Shown here: piece by piece, positions 35,977 to 45,227 of the stretch
Numbering within the stretch: position 1 is the first letter of the stretch
How the letters are laid out: every line of letters starts with the position of its first letter
NCBI RefSeq assembly: GCF_003590945.1
Contig: NZ_QYUK01000011.1
Span: 4,000,909 to 4,064,908 of the forward strand
Direction of reading: 5' to 3'
Source of the DNA: Oleomonas cavernae
GTDB lineage: Bacteria; Pseudomonadota; Alphaproteobacteria; Zavarziniales; Zavarziniaceae
DNA length: 64,000 nucleotides
Made by a program: the position numbers and the translations under genes
The notes under the pieces: generated by a model
What the model was told of the DNA's origin: nothing
Seen by the model: only the letters and a program-made list of their open reading frames with translations
The model's database searches: none

Positions 35977-36954
35977 ATGGCCGGCAGCAAGGTCTTCACG
36001 GAGGGTGGCGGCGGCCGTTTCAGCGGCCTGTGGCGCCGCCGCTGGGTTTGGCAAACCCTTGGAATCATTATCGCCGCGATCCTCCTGCTGTACTATCCCA
36101 TCGGCATGCTGATCGCCCACAAGGTCGACGACGACTTGTCCTTCGCGCCTGCAACATCGATGGTCCCCCCCGGTGCCAGCCGGGCCGTGGCGGTCGCCGC
36201 CGCCCTGGTCGACCGCGAGGTGAATGTGAACGGCTGGGTCGCCAACGACCCGTTCTTCTTCCCGTCGGGCGCGCTCGACAACATGCCGAACTTCCAGCAG
36301 GGCATCGTCGATGCGGTGGCGACCTTCGCCATCGAGCTGCGCGACCAGATCGGCCGCGTGCGCGGCTCGGGCGAAGTCGACAAGGACCTGGCCGAGGCGT
36401 TGAGCACCTTGCAGTACTCCGGTACCAAGTGGGTCTTCGACCTCTCCACCTCGATCCTGCCGACCGCAACCTCCGAGGCACAGTACCGCGCCGGCATTCG
36501 CGCGCTGAACGCCTACAACGCGAATGTCGCCGCCGGCAAGGCGGTGTTCGACCGGCGGGCCGACAACCTGCAGGCCGCGATCTCCCGCATCGCGCTCGAC
36601 GTCGGCTCGATCTCGGCCGCCCTCGACAAGCAGATCCGCGACGAGAGCGGCAACATCTTCGATTTCACCTGCGACGACCTGTTCTACCGAGTGAAGGGCG
36701 AGGCCTATGGCTACTTCCTGATCATGAAGGGCCTGCGCCAGGACTTCGACCAGATCATCACCGAGCGCGGCCTGGCGCCGCTTTGGGACGAAGCCATCGC
36801 CAGCCTCGAGGAGACGGCGATGTTCCATCCCATCATGGTCTGGAACGGCCAGCTCGACGGCCAGTTCCTGCCCAACCATCTGGTCGCCCAGGGCTTCTTC
36901 CTGCTGCGGGCGCGCACCCAACTGCGCGAGATCGCCGCGATCCTCGACAAGTGA
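35977..36954 (+). CDS. DUF2333-family membrane-anchored protein
   Basis: The 325-residue protein has a short basic cytoplasmic start, one membrane segment (TLGIIIAAILLLYYPIGMLIA) and a large periplasmic domain. Aromatic-rich conserved segments include NGWVANDPFFFPSGALDNMPNFQQGI, DDLFYRVKGEAYGYFLIMKGLRQDF and the C-terminal PNHLVAQGFFLLRARTQLREIAAIL. This matches the DUF2333 family, which has no known function. ATG 35977 is preceded by AGGGGG. A universal stress gene follows 49 bp downstream, so the two may form an operon. Confidence 0.82.
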   Translation: MAGSKVFTEGGGGRFSGLWRRRWVWQTLGIIIAAILLLYYPIGMLIAHKVDDDLSFAPATSMVPPGASRAVAVAAALVDREVNVNGWVANDPFFFPSGALDNMPNFQQGIVDAVATFAIELRDQIGRVRGSGEVDKDLAEALSTLQYSGTKWVFDLSTSILPTATSEAQYRAGIRALNAYNANVAAGKAVFDRRADNLQAAISRIALDVGSISAALDKQIRDESGNIFDFTCDDLFYRVKGEAYGYFLIMKGLRQDFDQIITERGLAPLWDEAIASLEETAMFHPIMVWNGQLDGQFLPNHLVAQGFFLLRARTQLREIAAILDK

Positions 36955-37003
36955 GGCGCGGCGATGGCACCATCTGGATCGATCCAGCCAGAGCGAGCCT
37001 GAC

Positions 37004-37507
37004 ATGAGCGAGACCACGCCCGCGGTGCCGCCAGGCGCCGATAGCGTCCGCAAGTTCCTGGTGGTGGTGGACGACACGCCCGAGTGTCGCCTGGCCCTGC
37101 GCTATGCCGCGCGCCGCGCGCTCAAGACCAAGGGCATGGTCGCCCTGCTGTTCGTGATCGAGCCGCCGTCCGACATGCCGCAATGGCTGGGGGTCGCCCA
37201 GATCATGCGCGACGAGGCCCGCGACGAGGCCGAGGCGGTGCTTCACGACCTGGCCGAGGATGTCCAGCGGGTGGCCGGCATGATCCCGGAACTGATCATC
37301 CGCGAGGGCGTGCGCCGGGAGCAGTTGCTGAAGCTGATCGAGGAAGATCCCACGATCCGCATCCTGGTGCTGGGCGCCGGCACCGGATCGGAGGGGCCGG
37401 GCCCCCTGGTCTCGGCCCTGGCCGGCCAGATGTCCGGCACCTTCCGCGTGCCGATCACCATCGTGCCGGGCAAGCTGTCGCCGGCCGAGGTCGACGACCT
37501 GGCCTGA
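37004..37507 (+). CDS. Universal stress protein, UspA family
   Basis: The 167-residue Usp-fold protein starts with the strand RKFLVVVDDTPECRLAL. Near the C-terminus it has the phosphate-binding type segment VLGAGTGSEGPGPLVSALAGQMSGTFRVPITIV. The usual ATP motif G-x2-G-x9-G-S/T is loosely kept, so ATP binding is possible. Usp genes next to nifU-like genes are common in this lineage, though here a minus-strand cyclase gene separates them. Confidence 0.88.
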   Translation: MSETTPAVPPGADSVRKFLVVVDDTPECRLALRYAARRALKTKGMVALLFVIEPPSDMPQWLGVAQIMRDEARDEAEAVLHDLAEDVQRVAGMIPELIIREGVRREQLLKLIEEDPTIRILVLGAGTGSEGPGPLVSALAGQMSGTFRVPITIVPGKLSPAEVDDLA

Positions 37508-37521
37508 TCGCACGGCCATGG

Positions 37522-37634
37522 TGCGTCCTTCGAGACGGCCCTCCGGGCCTCCTCAGGATGAGGAGAATCTTAATGGCAAAAAAACCTCCTCATTCTGAGG
37601 AGCCACTCGCAGAGTGGCGTCTCGAAGGACGCAC
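37522..37634. repeat. Interspersed palindromic repeat, long variant of family A (copy 2)
   Basis: The ends TGCGTCCTTCGAGACG and CGTCTCGAAGGACGCA are inverted. An inner pair CTCAGGATGAGGAG/CTCCTCATTCTGAG surrounds AATCTTAATGGCAAAAAAAC. The core resembles the other family A copies, but the arms carry extra GC stems (GGCCCTCCGGGCC and CCACTCGCAGAGTGG). It separates the convergent usp and cyclase genes. Confidence 0.88.
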
Positions 37635-37661
37635 AATGCCTGTCCCACACGCCGGCCGGCT

Positions 37662-38963
37662 CTAGCTGCCGTCATCGACCGTGAAGATTTCCGTGGGCTC
37701 GCGGCGGCCGCGCAGGACGTGCTGGCCGAGTGACCGCAGGTTTCCCTCGTCGCCCAGCGTGCGGGCGAAGGCCTGGGTTGCCAGCAGCGGCCGCTCCAGC
37801 ACCTTGGTCAGGGCCTCGACCCGGGCGACCTCGTTCACGGCCGCGCCGATCACGGTGAAATCCAGCCGCTCGCTCGAGCCGATATTGCCATAGACGACGT
37901 CGCCGAAATTCAGCGCGAAGCCGACCTTCAGCCCGGCCGGCCCCAGGGCCGTCGGAAGTTCCTCGATCGCGGCGACGCCGGCCAGGGCCGCCTGCGCGGC
38001 GGCCAGCGCGCGGCGGCAGGCGTCGCCGGCCTCGCCGCCGGTCCCCGTGCCCTCGTCGGCCGGGAAGATGGCCAGGCAGCCGTCGCCCATGAACTTCAGC
38101 ACCTCGCCGCCATGGGCGTGAACCGCCAGGGTCACCACGTCGAAATAGGTATCGAGCAGGGCGATCACCTCGCCCGGCTTGGCCCGGTCCGACAGCCGGG
38201 TGAAGCCGCGCATGTCGCAGGTCATGATCGCGGCGCGGATGGTGCTGCCCTCGCCCCGCCGGACCGAGCCGGTCACCACGCGCCGGGCCGCATCACGTCC
38301 CAGGTACAGCGACAGCAGGCTGTCGAGCAGGGCGCGCTGGGCCGTGATCTCGAAGCGCATGGCCACCAGCGGCACGGCACTGTCCAGCCGGGCGAGGTCG
38401 TCGTCGGTGAAGCCGCCGGGCCGGTCGGTCGCAAAGGAGATGAACGAGCGCCTGGTGGTGGCGAAGTCGAGCGGGCGGATCAGGTAGTCCGTCGCCCCTT
38501 CGGCCGCCAGGTCTTCCAGGACGGGAAAATCATAAGGCCCCGAATGGTGTTCCAGCCGGCGGCGGAAACCGTGGGCGCCCAGGTGGATCAGGCGCACCGG
38601 GCTCCTGAGGTAGAAGTCCGAGGTCTGCACCTCAAAGCCGCGCGAGATGACCTCGACCCCCGTCTCCCGGTCCCAGACGAAGGTCCGGGCATAGATCTGC
38701 GGGTGGAGCATCAAGATGCCGGACGTCACCTTGAAGATCGGCAGGCCGGCCCTGAACAGGGTATTGGCGAATTCGCCGATCAGGTTCGGCGGGTCCAGCC
38801 GGGCGGTGGCCGCCGCCATGAGAAAGGCCGCCACCGGCCCCTCGGCGGTGCCGGCCGGCAGGGAGGGCAGGGGCCCGCGCGCCGCGATCTGGGCCGCGGC
38901 TGTCAGGGTCTCGTCCCAGATTTCGTCCTGGGGAATGGTGGTGGCGCGGGCGGGCTGTGACAT
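37662..38963 (-). CDS. Class III adenylate/guanylate cyclase with an N-terminal sensor-like region
   Basis: The 433-residue protein has a C-terminal class III cyclase catalytic domain (about residues 240-415). The metal-binding Asp is in MTCDMRGFTRLSD. The segment GGEVLKFMGDGCLAIFP supplies the substrate lysine and second metal Asp, and ERLDFTVIGAAVNEVARVE the transition-state residues. All appear intact, so it should make cAMP (a Lys/Asp-type pocket) rather than be degenerate. The first 240 residues are soluble and not clearly a named domain, perhaps GAF-like. It sits against the direction of the otherwise plus-strand cluster. Confidence 0.9.
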   Translation of the reverse strand: MSQPARATTIPQDEIWDETLTAAAQIAARGPLPSLPAGTAEGPVAAFLMAAATARLDPPNLIGEFANTLFRAGLPIFKVTSGILMLHPQIYARTFVWDRETGVEVISRGFEVQTSDFYLRSPVRLIHLGAHGFRRRLEHHSGPYDFPVLEDLAAEGATDYLIRPLDFATTRRSFISFATDRPGGFTDDDLARLDSAVPLVAMRFEITAQRALLDSLLSLYLGRDAARRVVTGSVRRGEGSTIRAAIMTCDMRGFTRLSDRAKPGEVIALLDTYFDVVTLAVHAHGGEVLKFMGDGCLAIFPADEGTGTGGEAGDACRRALAAAQAALAGVAAIEELPTALGPAGLKVGFALNFGDVVYGNIGSSERLDFTVIGAAVNEVARVEALTKVLERPLLATQAFARTLGDEGNLRSLGQHVLRGRREPTEIFTVDDGS

Positions 38964-39062
38964 GGCTGCGTTGCAGGTCTTCCTGATTCCTTGATCTTAA
39001 GCGAGGCATCCGCCATGTAGAGTTAAATCTTGACCGCCTCGTGTCCAAAAGGACCAGCGCCC

Positions 39063-39608
39063 ATGTTCATCCAGACCGAATCCACCCCCAACCCGGCCAC
39101 CCTCAAGTTCCTGCCCGGCCGCGACGTGATGACCGCGGGCACGGTGAACTTCCCCAACGCGACCGCCGCCCAGCGCTCGCCCCTGGCCCGCCGCCTGTTC
39201 GGCGTCGACGGCGTCACCGGCGTGTTCTTCGGCAGCGACTTCGTCACCGTGACCAAGGGCGACAGCGGCTGGGACGAGCTGAAGCCGGCCATTCTCGGCG
39301 CCATCGTCGAGCATTTCGCCAGCGGCGACGCCATCCTCGAGGAGACCGCGCCGACGGCGGCGGCCGCGAGCGAGCCCGATTCCGAGATCGTCGAGCAGAT
39401 CAAGGAAATCCTGGAAACCCGGGTGCGCCCGGCCGTGGCCCAGGACGGCGGCGACATCATTTTCGACAGTTTCGAGGAAGGCGTGGTCTATCTCCACCTG
39501 CAGGGCTCGTGCGCCGGCTGCCCCAGCTCGACCGCGACCCTGAAGTCGGGCATCGAAAACATGCTGCGCCACTACATTCCCGAAGTGCTGGAAGTCCGCG
39601 CCGTCTGA
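39063..39608 (+). CDS. NifU-like/NfuA-type iron-sulfur scaffold protein
   Basis: The 181-residue protein has the N-terminal Nfu_N domain (MFIQTESTPNPATLKFLPG) and a C-terminal NifU domain. The latter has the Cys150-x2-Cys153 motif (GSCAGCPSS), which binds a bridging [4Fe-4S] cluster in the dimer and passes it to target enzymes. This two-domain layout is the standard alphaproteobacterial and mitochondrial NFU1 form. ATG 39063 gives the canonical N-terminus. Confidence 0.95.
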   Translation: MFIQTESTPNPATLKFLPGRDVMTAGTVNFPNATAAQRSPLARRLFGVDGVTGVFFGSDFVTVTKGDSGWDELKPAILGAIVEHFASGDAILEETAPTAAAASEPDSEIVEQIKEILETRVRPAVAQDGGDIIFDSFEEGVVYLHLQGSCAGCPSSTATLKSGIENMLRHYIPEVLEVRAV

Positions 39609-39722
39609 CCCAGCCGTTCAGTCTGCCGGCAAAGGCCCGATAATTGTCCCGGGCGTCGCGATCGCGGCGTCCGGGACTGTCGTTTCAGTCGTGTCAACCC
39701 ACCAACATTCTGTGAGGTCTCA

Positions 39723-40313
39723 ATGAGCGGGGCATTGAACGATACGGCGCTGGACCAGCTTTTCCGGACGGCGCGCACCCACAACGGCTTCAAGCCCGAA
39801 CCGATCCCCGAGGCGACCCTGCGCGCGCTCTACGATCTGCTTAAGTGGGGCCCGACCAGCGCCAACTGCTCGCCCGCCCGCTTCATCTTCGTGATCTCGC
39901 CCGAGGCCAAGGAAAAGCTCAAGCCCGCCCTGTCGGCCGGCAACCTGGCCAAGACCATGAGCGCGCCGGCCACGGTGATCGTGGCCCACGACCTCGATTT
40001 CGGCCAGCGCCTGGGCGTGCTGTTCCCCCATGCGCCGGGGGCCAAGGACTGGTTCGCCGACCCCGTCGTCGAACAGACCACCGCCTTCCGCAACGGCACC
40101 CTGCAGGGCGCCTACCTGATCATGGCCGCGCGCAGCTTAGGGTTGGACACCGGCGCCATGTCGGGCTTCGACAATGCGACGGTCGATGCCGCCTTCTTCG
40201 CCGGCACGCGCATCAAGTCGAACTTCCTGATCAACCTCGGGATCGGCGATCCGTCCGCCCTGTTCGAGCGCAGCCCCCGCCTCGCCTTCGAGGACGCCTG
40301 CACCATCGCCTGA
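39723..40313 (+). CDS. Nitroreductase-family protein, RutE/malonic semialdehyde reductase-like
   Basis: This 196-residue flavin-dependent reductase resembles RutE, with the N-terminal [37 protein letters not shown] and the later [25 protein letters not shown] segment. RutE reduces malonic semialdehyde in uracil breakdown. No other rut gene is present, so the enzyme may have another substrate. It is probably in an operon with tsaB, 15 bp downstream. Confidence 0.88.
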   Translation: MSGALNDTALDQLFRTARTHNGFKPEPIPEATLRALYDLLKWGPTSANCSPARFIFVISPEAKEKLKPALSAGNLAKTMSAPATVIVAHDLDFGQRLGVLFPHAPGAKDWFADPVVEQTTAFRNGTLQGAYLIMAARSLGLDTGAMSGFDNATVDAAFFAGTRIKSNFLINLGIGDPSALFERSPRLAFEDACTIA

Positions 40314-40328
40314 GCCTGGGGCCCGGCC

Positions 40329-40987
40329 GTGATCGTTCTCGCCTTCGATTGCGCCACCGGGCCGACCTCGGTCGTGCTGTGGCAGGACGGCCGGATCCTG
40401 GCGCGCAGCGATGATCCGCGGCCCCAGGGCCAGGCCGAATCCCTGGTGCCGATGATCGGCGCGGTGCTGGACCGCGCCGGCCTCCGCCCCGCGGACGTCG
40501 ACCGGATCGGCGTCACCCTGGGCCCCGGCAGTTTCACCGGCGTGCGGATCTCGCTGGCCGCGGCCCGGGGCCTGGCGCTGGCCACCGGGGCGCCGATCTT
40601 CGGCGCCTCGACCCTGGAAATCCTGGCGGCGGCCTTGCCGGCGGTGGCCGGTCCCACCCTGGCCACCCTCGATGCCGGGCGCGGCGAGGTCTATGCCCAG
40701 CTTTTCGCCCCGACGGCACGCCCCTGGGCGAACCGGCTGCCGTGGCCCTGTCCGTCGTGGCGTCCCAGGTTCCCGCCGGGCATTTGCGCCTGGCCGGCAG
40801 CGGGGCGGCCCTGGTGGCGGCGGCGCTGGACCGCGACGGCGACCTGCACCTGGAACCGTCGGCGTCGCCCGATGCCGCGGTGCTGGCGCAATGGGTGGCG
40901 TCACGCCCGCCCCCCGCCCGATCGGCGCCTGCCCCCGAGCCGATCTATCTGCGCGCGCCCGACGCCAAGCTGCCGGTCGCACCATGA
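40329..40987 (+). CDS. tsaB: tRNA threonylcarbamoyladenosine synthesis protein TsaB, apparent frameshift at 40708-40711
   Basis: TsaB partners TsaD and TsaE to make t6A37 on ANN-decoding tRNAs and is usually essential. The N-terminal ASKHA half is clear (MIVLAFDCATGPTSVVL, VTLGPGSFTGVRISLAAARGLAL, TLDAGRGEVYAQLF). The frame then breaks in CCCC at 40708-40711 and continues as DGTPLGEP... to the normal end EPIYLRAPDAKLP. One missing C restores 219 residues. Essentiality makes a sequencing error likely. The stop overlaps the rimI ATG (ATGA). Confidence 0.9.
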
Positions 40988-41451
40988 CCGCGGCGCGCCT
41001 GGCCCTGGCCGGCGATATCCCGGCGATGGCGATGCTGCACGCCGCCGCCTTTCGCGACGCCGCCTGGGACGAGGCCATGATGGCCAGGCTCCTGGCCATG
41101 CCGGGCGCCTTTGCCCAGATTGCCGGGAGCGACGGTTTCGCCCTGCTGCGCACCGCTGCCGACGAACTCGAGGTCATGACCGTCGCGGTGGCAGCAGGGG
41201 CGCGCCGGCAGGGCGTCGCCCGCCGCCTGCTGGAGGCCGGGCTGTGCGAAGGGGTGCTGAGGGGCGCCCGCACCGCGTTCCTGGAGGTCGCCGTCGACAA
41301 TCCCGGGGCCATCGCGCTTTACGAGGCGATCGGCTTTACTGAAACGGGACGGCGCCGCGGCTATTACCGGCGGCCCGACGGCACCGCCGTCGACGCCCTT
41401 GTCATGGCGCGGCAGGTCGGCGACTTGGCCGCGGGCCGCAACGGCAAATAA
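40984..41451 (+). CDS. rimI: Ribosomal-protein-alanine N-acetyltransferase (GNAT family)
   Basis: The 155-residue GNAT acetyltransferase has the acetyl-CoA loop VAAGARRQGVARRLLEAGL and the C-terminal AFLEVAVDNPGAIALYEAIGFTETGRRRGYYRR, the RimI pattern. RimI acetylates the N-terminal alanine of S18 in E. coli; other targets are possible. The ATG overlaps the tsaB stop by four bases, the conserved tsaB-rimI coupling, which supports the tsaB frame assignment. Confidence 0.93.
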   Translation: MTAARLALAGDIPAMAMLHAAAFRDAAWDEAMMARLLAMPGAFAQIAGSDGFALLRTAADELEVMTVAVAAGARRQGVARRLLEAGLCEGVLRGARTAFLEVAVDNPGAIALYEAIGFTETGRRRGYYRRPDGTAVDALVMARQVGDLAAGRNGK

Positions 41452-41648
41452 TCGCCCCCAATTCCGCCGACGACTTGGGTGCATGCAGATTTCCGGTCGG
41501 GCCTTTTGGGGCATCGTCTGAAATTCGGGACTTGAGCCCGACTAAATTCAAAGAAGAATAAATTGATTTCGACAGTCCCTGCCTCTATAGGAAATATGGT
41601 TCATATGATTCGGTATGAATCGTGTGCTTTCATGAAAGGATCCAGGCG

Positions 41649-42077
41649 ATGAGCGACGAAACGGCGGCGCATAGCGAAATTCTGTCTCTGACAGCGGAAA
41701 TCGTGGCGTCCCACGTCTCGAACAATTCGGTGCCTGTTTCGGAGTTGCCGCAGCTCATCCAGCAGGTCTATGCCACCCTCGCCAATATTGGCGCGCCGAA
41801 GGTCGAGCCGGCGCCGGTCCGCCCGCAGCCTGCCGTGCCGGTGAAGAAGTCGATCACGCCCGACTACATCATCTGCCTGGAAGACGGCAAGAAGCTGAAG
41901 ATGCTGAAGCGTCATCTCAAGACCGCTTACGACATGACGCCGGAAGAATATCGCGCGCGCTGGGACCTGCCGCCCGAATATCCGATGGTGGCCCCCAATT
42001 ACGCCGAGCAGCGGCGTGATCTGGCCAAGAAAATCGGCCTGGGCACCTCGCGTCGCAAGCGCACCCGCCGCGGCTGA
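41649..42077 (+). CDS. Ros/MucR-family transcriptional regulator
   Basis: The 142-residue protein has the Ros/MucR fold: an N-terminal oligomerisation region (ILSLTAEIVASHVSNNSVPVSELPQLI), then the zinc-finger-like DNA-binding part YIICLEDGKKLKMLKRHLKTAYDMTPEEYRARWDLP. Only Cys76 and His89 of the usual Cys2His2 ligands are kept; Asp79 replaces the second Cys and the second His is absent. It may therefore fold without zinc, as reported for some Ml proteins. The 197 bp upstream are AT-rich (41545-41630), typical of auto-regulated mucR promoters. A basic RRKRTRRG tail ends the protein. Confidence 0.92.
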   Translation: MSDETAAHSEILSLTAEIVASHVSNNSVPVSELPQLIQQVYATLANIGAPKVEPAPVRPQPAVPVKKSITPDYIICLEDGKKLKMLKRHLKTAYDMTPEEYRARWDLPPEYPMVAPNYAEQRRDLAKKIGLGTSRRKRTRRG

Positions 42078-42262
42078 TTTCGGCGGCGATTGGCATCCCG
42101 ATCTGCCCGATTGAGCGGGCTGATCGGGATTTTGCGTATCATTCGCAGTTATCATTGAATATTTGATCGCCGCAGCGCCGTATTTTTTGCGTGGCGGGGT
42201 GACGCGGCCGCCGTGGCGCGGCATACTGCCCGCGATTCACCTTGAGACAACCCCATCGGCCC

Positions 42263-42733
42263 ATGCGCGACCGTATCGAAAATATCTGTCTGGCCAAGGG
42301 CATGCGGATGACGGACCAGCGCCGCGTGATCGCGCGCGTGCTGTCGGAGTCGACCGACCACCCGGATGTCGAGGAACTCTATCGGCGGGCGATCGCGCTC
42401 GACCCCAAGATTTCGATCGCCACGGTCTATCGCACGGTGCGCCTGTTCGAGGAGGCCGGCATCCTCGAACGGCACGATTTCCGTGACGGCCGCTCGCGCT
42501 ACGAGGAAGTGCCCGACTCCCACCACGATCATCTGATCGACCTGTCGACCGGCAAGGTGATCGAGTTCCGCAACGAAGATATCGAGAAGCTGCAGGAATT
42601 CGTCGCCAAGGAACTGGGTTTCCGCCTGGTCGACCACCGGCTGGAGCTCTACGGCGTGCCGATCGACCGGGCCAACAAGGCGGAACTCGAAAAGGCACAC
42701 GAGCTGCTCGCCCGGGCAGGACGCCGGGAATGA
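42263..42733 (+). CDS. fur: Fur-family metalloregulator (Fur/Mur)
   Basis: The 156-residue protein has the Fur winged helix (MRMTDQRRVIARVL, ISIATVYRTVRLFEEAGILERHDF) and the metal-binding DSHHDHLIDLSTGKVIEF segment. It lacks the CxxC structural zinc pairs of E. coli Fur, as alphaproteobacterial Fur/Mur proteins usually do. It may sense iron or manganese. The stop overlaps the plsC start (ATGA), so the two are translationally coupled. ATG 42263 is chosen over an upstream TTG. Confidence 0.92.
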   Translation: MRDRIENICLAKGMRMTDQRRVIARVLSESTDHPDVEELYRRAIALDPKISIATVYRTVRLFEEAGILERHDFRDGRSRYEEVPDSHHDHLIDLSTGKVIEFRNEDIEKLQEFVAKELGFRLVDHRLELYGVPIDRANKAELEKAHELLARAGRRE

Positions 42734-43680
42734 CACAGGCGGCCGCCGGCGCGCCGGCGGACAAGCCCGCCAAGGGCGGCAAGCGTTCCGGCATCGGCCG
42801 CAGCCGGCCCAACAACCCCTATGATTTCTCGCAAGGCCCCCTGCCCGACCTGCCCAAGGCCGTGGCCCCGGGCCGCGGCCGCACCGCCCGCCTGCGTGCC
42901 GTCCTGCGCCTGGCCCTGTTCCTGGTCACCCTGGTGGTGATGATCCCGGTGCAACTCCTGGCCCTGCTGCTCGACCGCAAGGTTTCGGTCGCGGTGCCCT
43001 TCTTCTTTCACAAGATGCTGTGCCGGATCTTAGGGGTACGCGTCGTCGTGCACGGCCGGCGCCACCGGCGCAGCGCGGTGCTGTTCATCGCCAATCATTC
43101 CTCGTGGCTGGACATCCCTGTGATGTCAGCGGTCATCCCGGCCAGCTTCGTCGCCAAGAGCGAGATCCAGGGCTGGCCGATCTTCGGCTTCCTGGCCAAG
43201 CTGCAACGCACCGTCTTCGTCGAGCGCGAACGGCGCAGCCGCACGGCCGAGAGCCGCGACGTGCTGGTGCAACGCCTGGAGGGCGGTGACAACCTGATCC
43301 TGTTCCCCGAGGGCACCTCGTCCGATGGTAACCGGATACTACCCTTCAAGAGCGCGCTGTTCGGCGCCGCCGAGATCGAGGTGCCGCGGCGCGACGGCAG
43401 CCGCGGCCCGGTCGTGGTGCAGCCGGTCACGGTCAGCTATACCAAGCTCCAGGGCATGCCCATGGGGCGCGACTACCGCCCCTTCTTCACCTGGTTCGGC
43501 GACATGGAACTGGTGCCCCACCTGCTCCAGGCGCTCAGCTTTGGCCCGATCACCGCCGAGGTCGAATTCCACGCCCCCCTGACCGTGGCCGAGGCCGGCA
43601 GCCGCAAGGCCCTGGCGCGCCACTGCGAAACCGTGATCCGCGCCGGCCACGGCCGCCAGATCCAGGGCATGTTCGACTGA
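42730..43680 (+). CDS. 1-acyl-sn-glycerol-3-phosphate acyltransferase (PlsC family)
   Basis: The 316-residue protein converts lysophosphatidic acid to phosphatidic acid or acylates a related lipid. The catalytic His123-x4-Asp128 is in NHSSWLD, and the substrate-binding box FPEGTSSDGNRI follows. A basic, disordered N-terminal stretch of about 55 residues precedes a hydrophobic segment (LALFLVTLVVMIPVQLLALLL). The gene follows fur with a four-base overlap, as in many relatives. Confidence 0.93.
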   Translation: MTQAAAGAPADKPAKGGKRSGIGRSRPNNPYDFSQGPLPDLPKAVAPGRGRTARLRAVLRLALFLVTLVVMIPVQLLALLLDRKVSVAVPFFFHKMLCRILGVRVVVHGRRHRRSAVLFIANHSSWLDIPVMSAVIPASFVAKSEIQGWPIFGFLAKLQRTVFVERERRSRTAESRDVLVQRLEGGDNLILFPEGTSSDGNRILPFKSALFGAAEIEVPRRDGSRGPVVVQPVTVSYTKLQGMPMGRDYRPFFTWFGDMELVPHLLQALSFGPITAEVEFHAPLTVAEAGSRKALARHCETVIRAGHGRQIQGMFD

Positions 43681-43869
43681 AGCCGCCAGTGCGGCCGCGA
43701 CCCCGCCAACCTTGACTCCGCGGCCCCCCAACCCTAAAGGTTGTAGCTGTTGATTACGCCCCGCTGTCGGGTGGGCTGGCATTGATCGCGCGGCTTGGAG
43801 GACCCATATCCAGGGGCTTCAGACGCGATTGCCGCCCGGTGCGGTTATGGGCAGGGAAGCAGGCTCTCG

Positions 43870-45213
43870 GTGGCCAAAAGACTCTGTATTAAGACGTATG
43901 GTTGCCAGATGAACGTCTACGACTCCGGTCGTATGGCCGATTTGCTGGCGCCGTTGGGCTACGCTGCGGTCGACGATGCGGCCGAGGCCGATCTCGTCAT
44001 CCTCAATACCTGCCACATCCGGGAAAAGGCCGCCGAAAAGGTCTATTCCGACGTCGGCCGCCTGCGCGACCTGCGCCTGGAGCGCGAAGCGCGCGGCGAA
44101 GGCTCGATCACCATCGCCGTCGCCGGCTGCACCGCCCAGGCCGAAGGCGCCGAGATCATGCGCCGGGCCCCGGCGGTCGACCTGGTGGTCGGCCCCCAGG
44201 CCTATCACCGCCTGCCCGAGCTGATCGCCCGCGCCCACCGCACCAAGGGCGAGGCGCTGGATACCGATTTCCCGGTCGATTCCAAGTTCGACGGCCTGCC
44301 GGCACAGACCCGGGTCGAAGGCTCGGCCGCCTTCCTGACCATCCAGGAAGGCTGCGACAAATTCTGCACCTTCTGCGTCGTGCCCTATACCCGCGGGGCC
44401 GAGGCCTCGCGCCCGGCCGCCGCGGTCCTGGCCGAGGCGCGGCACCTGGCCTCGCTGGGCGCGCGGGAAATCACCCTGCTGGGGCAGAACGTGAATGCCT
44501 ATGGCGCCGGCGAGGGCTGGTCCCTGGGCCGGCTGGTTCGCGCCCTGGCCGAAATCCCGGGGCTGGAGCGCATCCGCTACACCACCTCGCACCCGCGCGA
44601 CATGGACGACGAGTTGATCGAGGCCCACGCCCAGGTGCCGGCGCTGATGCCGTTCCTGCACCTGCCGGTGCAGTCGGGCGCCGACCGCATCCTGGACGCC
44701 ATGAACCGCCGCCATACCGCCGACGATTACCGCCGGGTGATCGAGCGCCTGCGCAAGGCGCGGCCCGATATCGCCCTGTCGTCCGACTTCATCGTCGGCT
44801 TCCCGGGCGAGAGCGAGGCGGAATTCCAGGCCACCGTCGACCTCGTGGCCGAGATCGGCTTTGCCCAGGCCTACAGCTTCAAGTACAGCCCGCGCCCCGG
44901 CACCCCCGCCTCCATGATGGCGGATTGCCTGCCCGACGACGTCAAGTCGGAACGGCTCGCCCGCCTGCAGGCGGCGATCGCCAAAGGCCAGCGCCAGTTC
45001 AACGAGGCCTGCGTTGGCCGGGTCCTGCCCGTGCTGTTCGACCGGCCCGGCCGCCACCCCGGCCAGGCCGTGGGCCGCAGCCCCTATATGCAGGGGGTCC
45101 ATGCCGACCTGCCGGCGGAGCTGATGGGCCGGATCGTCGACGTCGCCATTACCTCGGCGCATCCCAACAGCCTGGGCGGACGCCTGGTCGGCGCCACCGA
45201 GGCGGCGGCCTGA
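43870..45213 (+). CDS. miaB: tRNA-2-methylthio-N6-dimethylallyladenosine synthase
   Basis: MiaB is a radical-SAM methylthiotransferase that adds a methylthio group to i6A37 of tRNA. The three N-terminal cluster cysteines are in YGCQMN, NTCHIRE and AGCTAQ. The radical-SAM Cys-x3-Cys-x2-Cys is in [16 protein letters not shown]-terminal TRAM domain ends near GGRLVG. The frame is open from TTG 43795, but family N-termini begin near [13 protein letters not shown], so GTG 43870 (downstream of GGAAGCAGG) is preferred. The phoH gene begins 14 bp after the stop. Confidence 0.96.
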   Translation: MAKRLCIKTYGCQMNVYDSGRMADLLAPLGYAAVDDAAEADLVILNTCHIREKAAEKVYSDVGRLRDLRLEREARGEGSITIAVAGCTAQAEGAEIMRRAPAVDLVVGPQAYHRLPELIARAHRTKGEALDTDFPVDSKFDGLPAQTRVEGSAAFLTIQEGCDKFCTFCVVPYTRGAEASRPAAAVLAEARHLASLGAREITLLGQNVNAYGAGEGWSLGRLVRALAEIPGLERIRYTTSHPRDMDDELIEAHAQVPALMPFLHLPVQSGADRILDAMNRRHTADDYRRVIERLRKARPDIALSSDFIVGFPGESEAEFQATVDLVAEIGFAQAYSFKYSPRPGTPASMMADCLPDDVKSERLARLQAAIAKGQRQFNEACVGRVLPVLFDRPGRHPGQAVGRSPYMQGVHADLPAELMGRIVDVAITSAHPNSLGGRLVGATEAAA

Positions 45214-45227
45214 GAGCGCACGACCCC

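Noticed and set aside
39723-40313. A rut pyrimidine degradation operon
   Set aside because: Only a RutE-like reductase is present; no rutA, B, C, D or F homologue is nearby.
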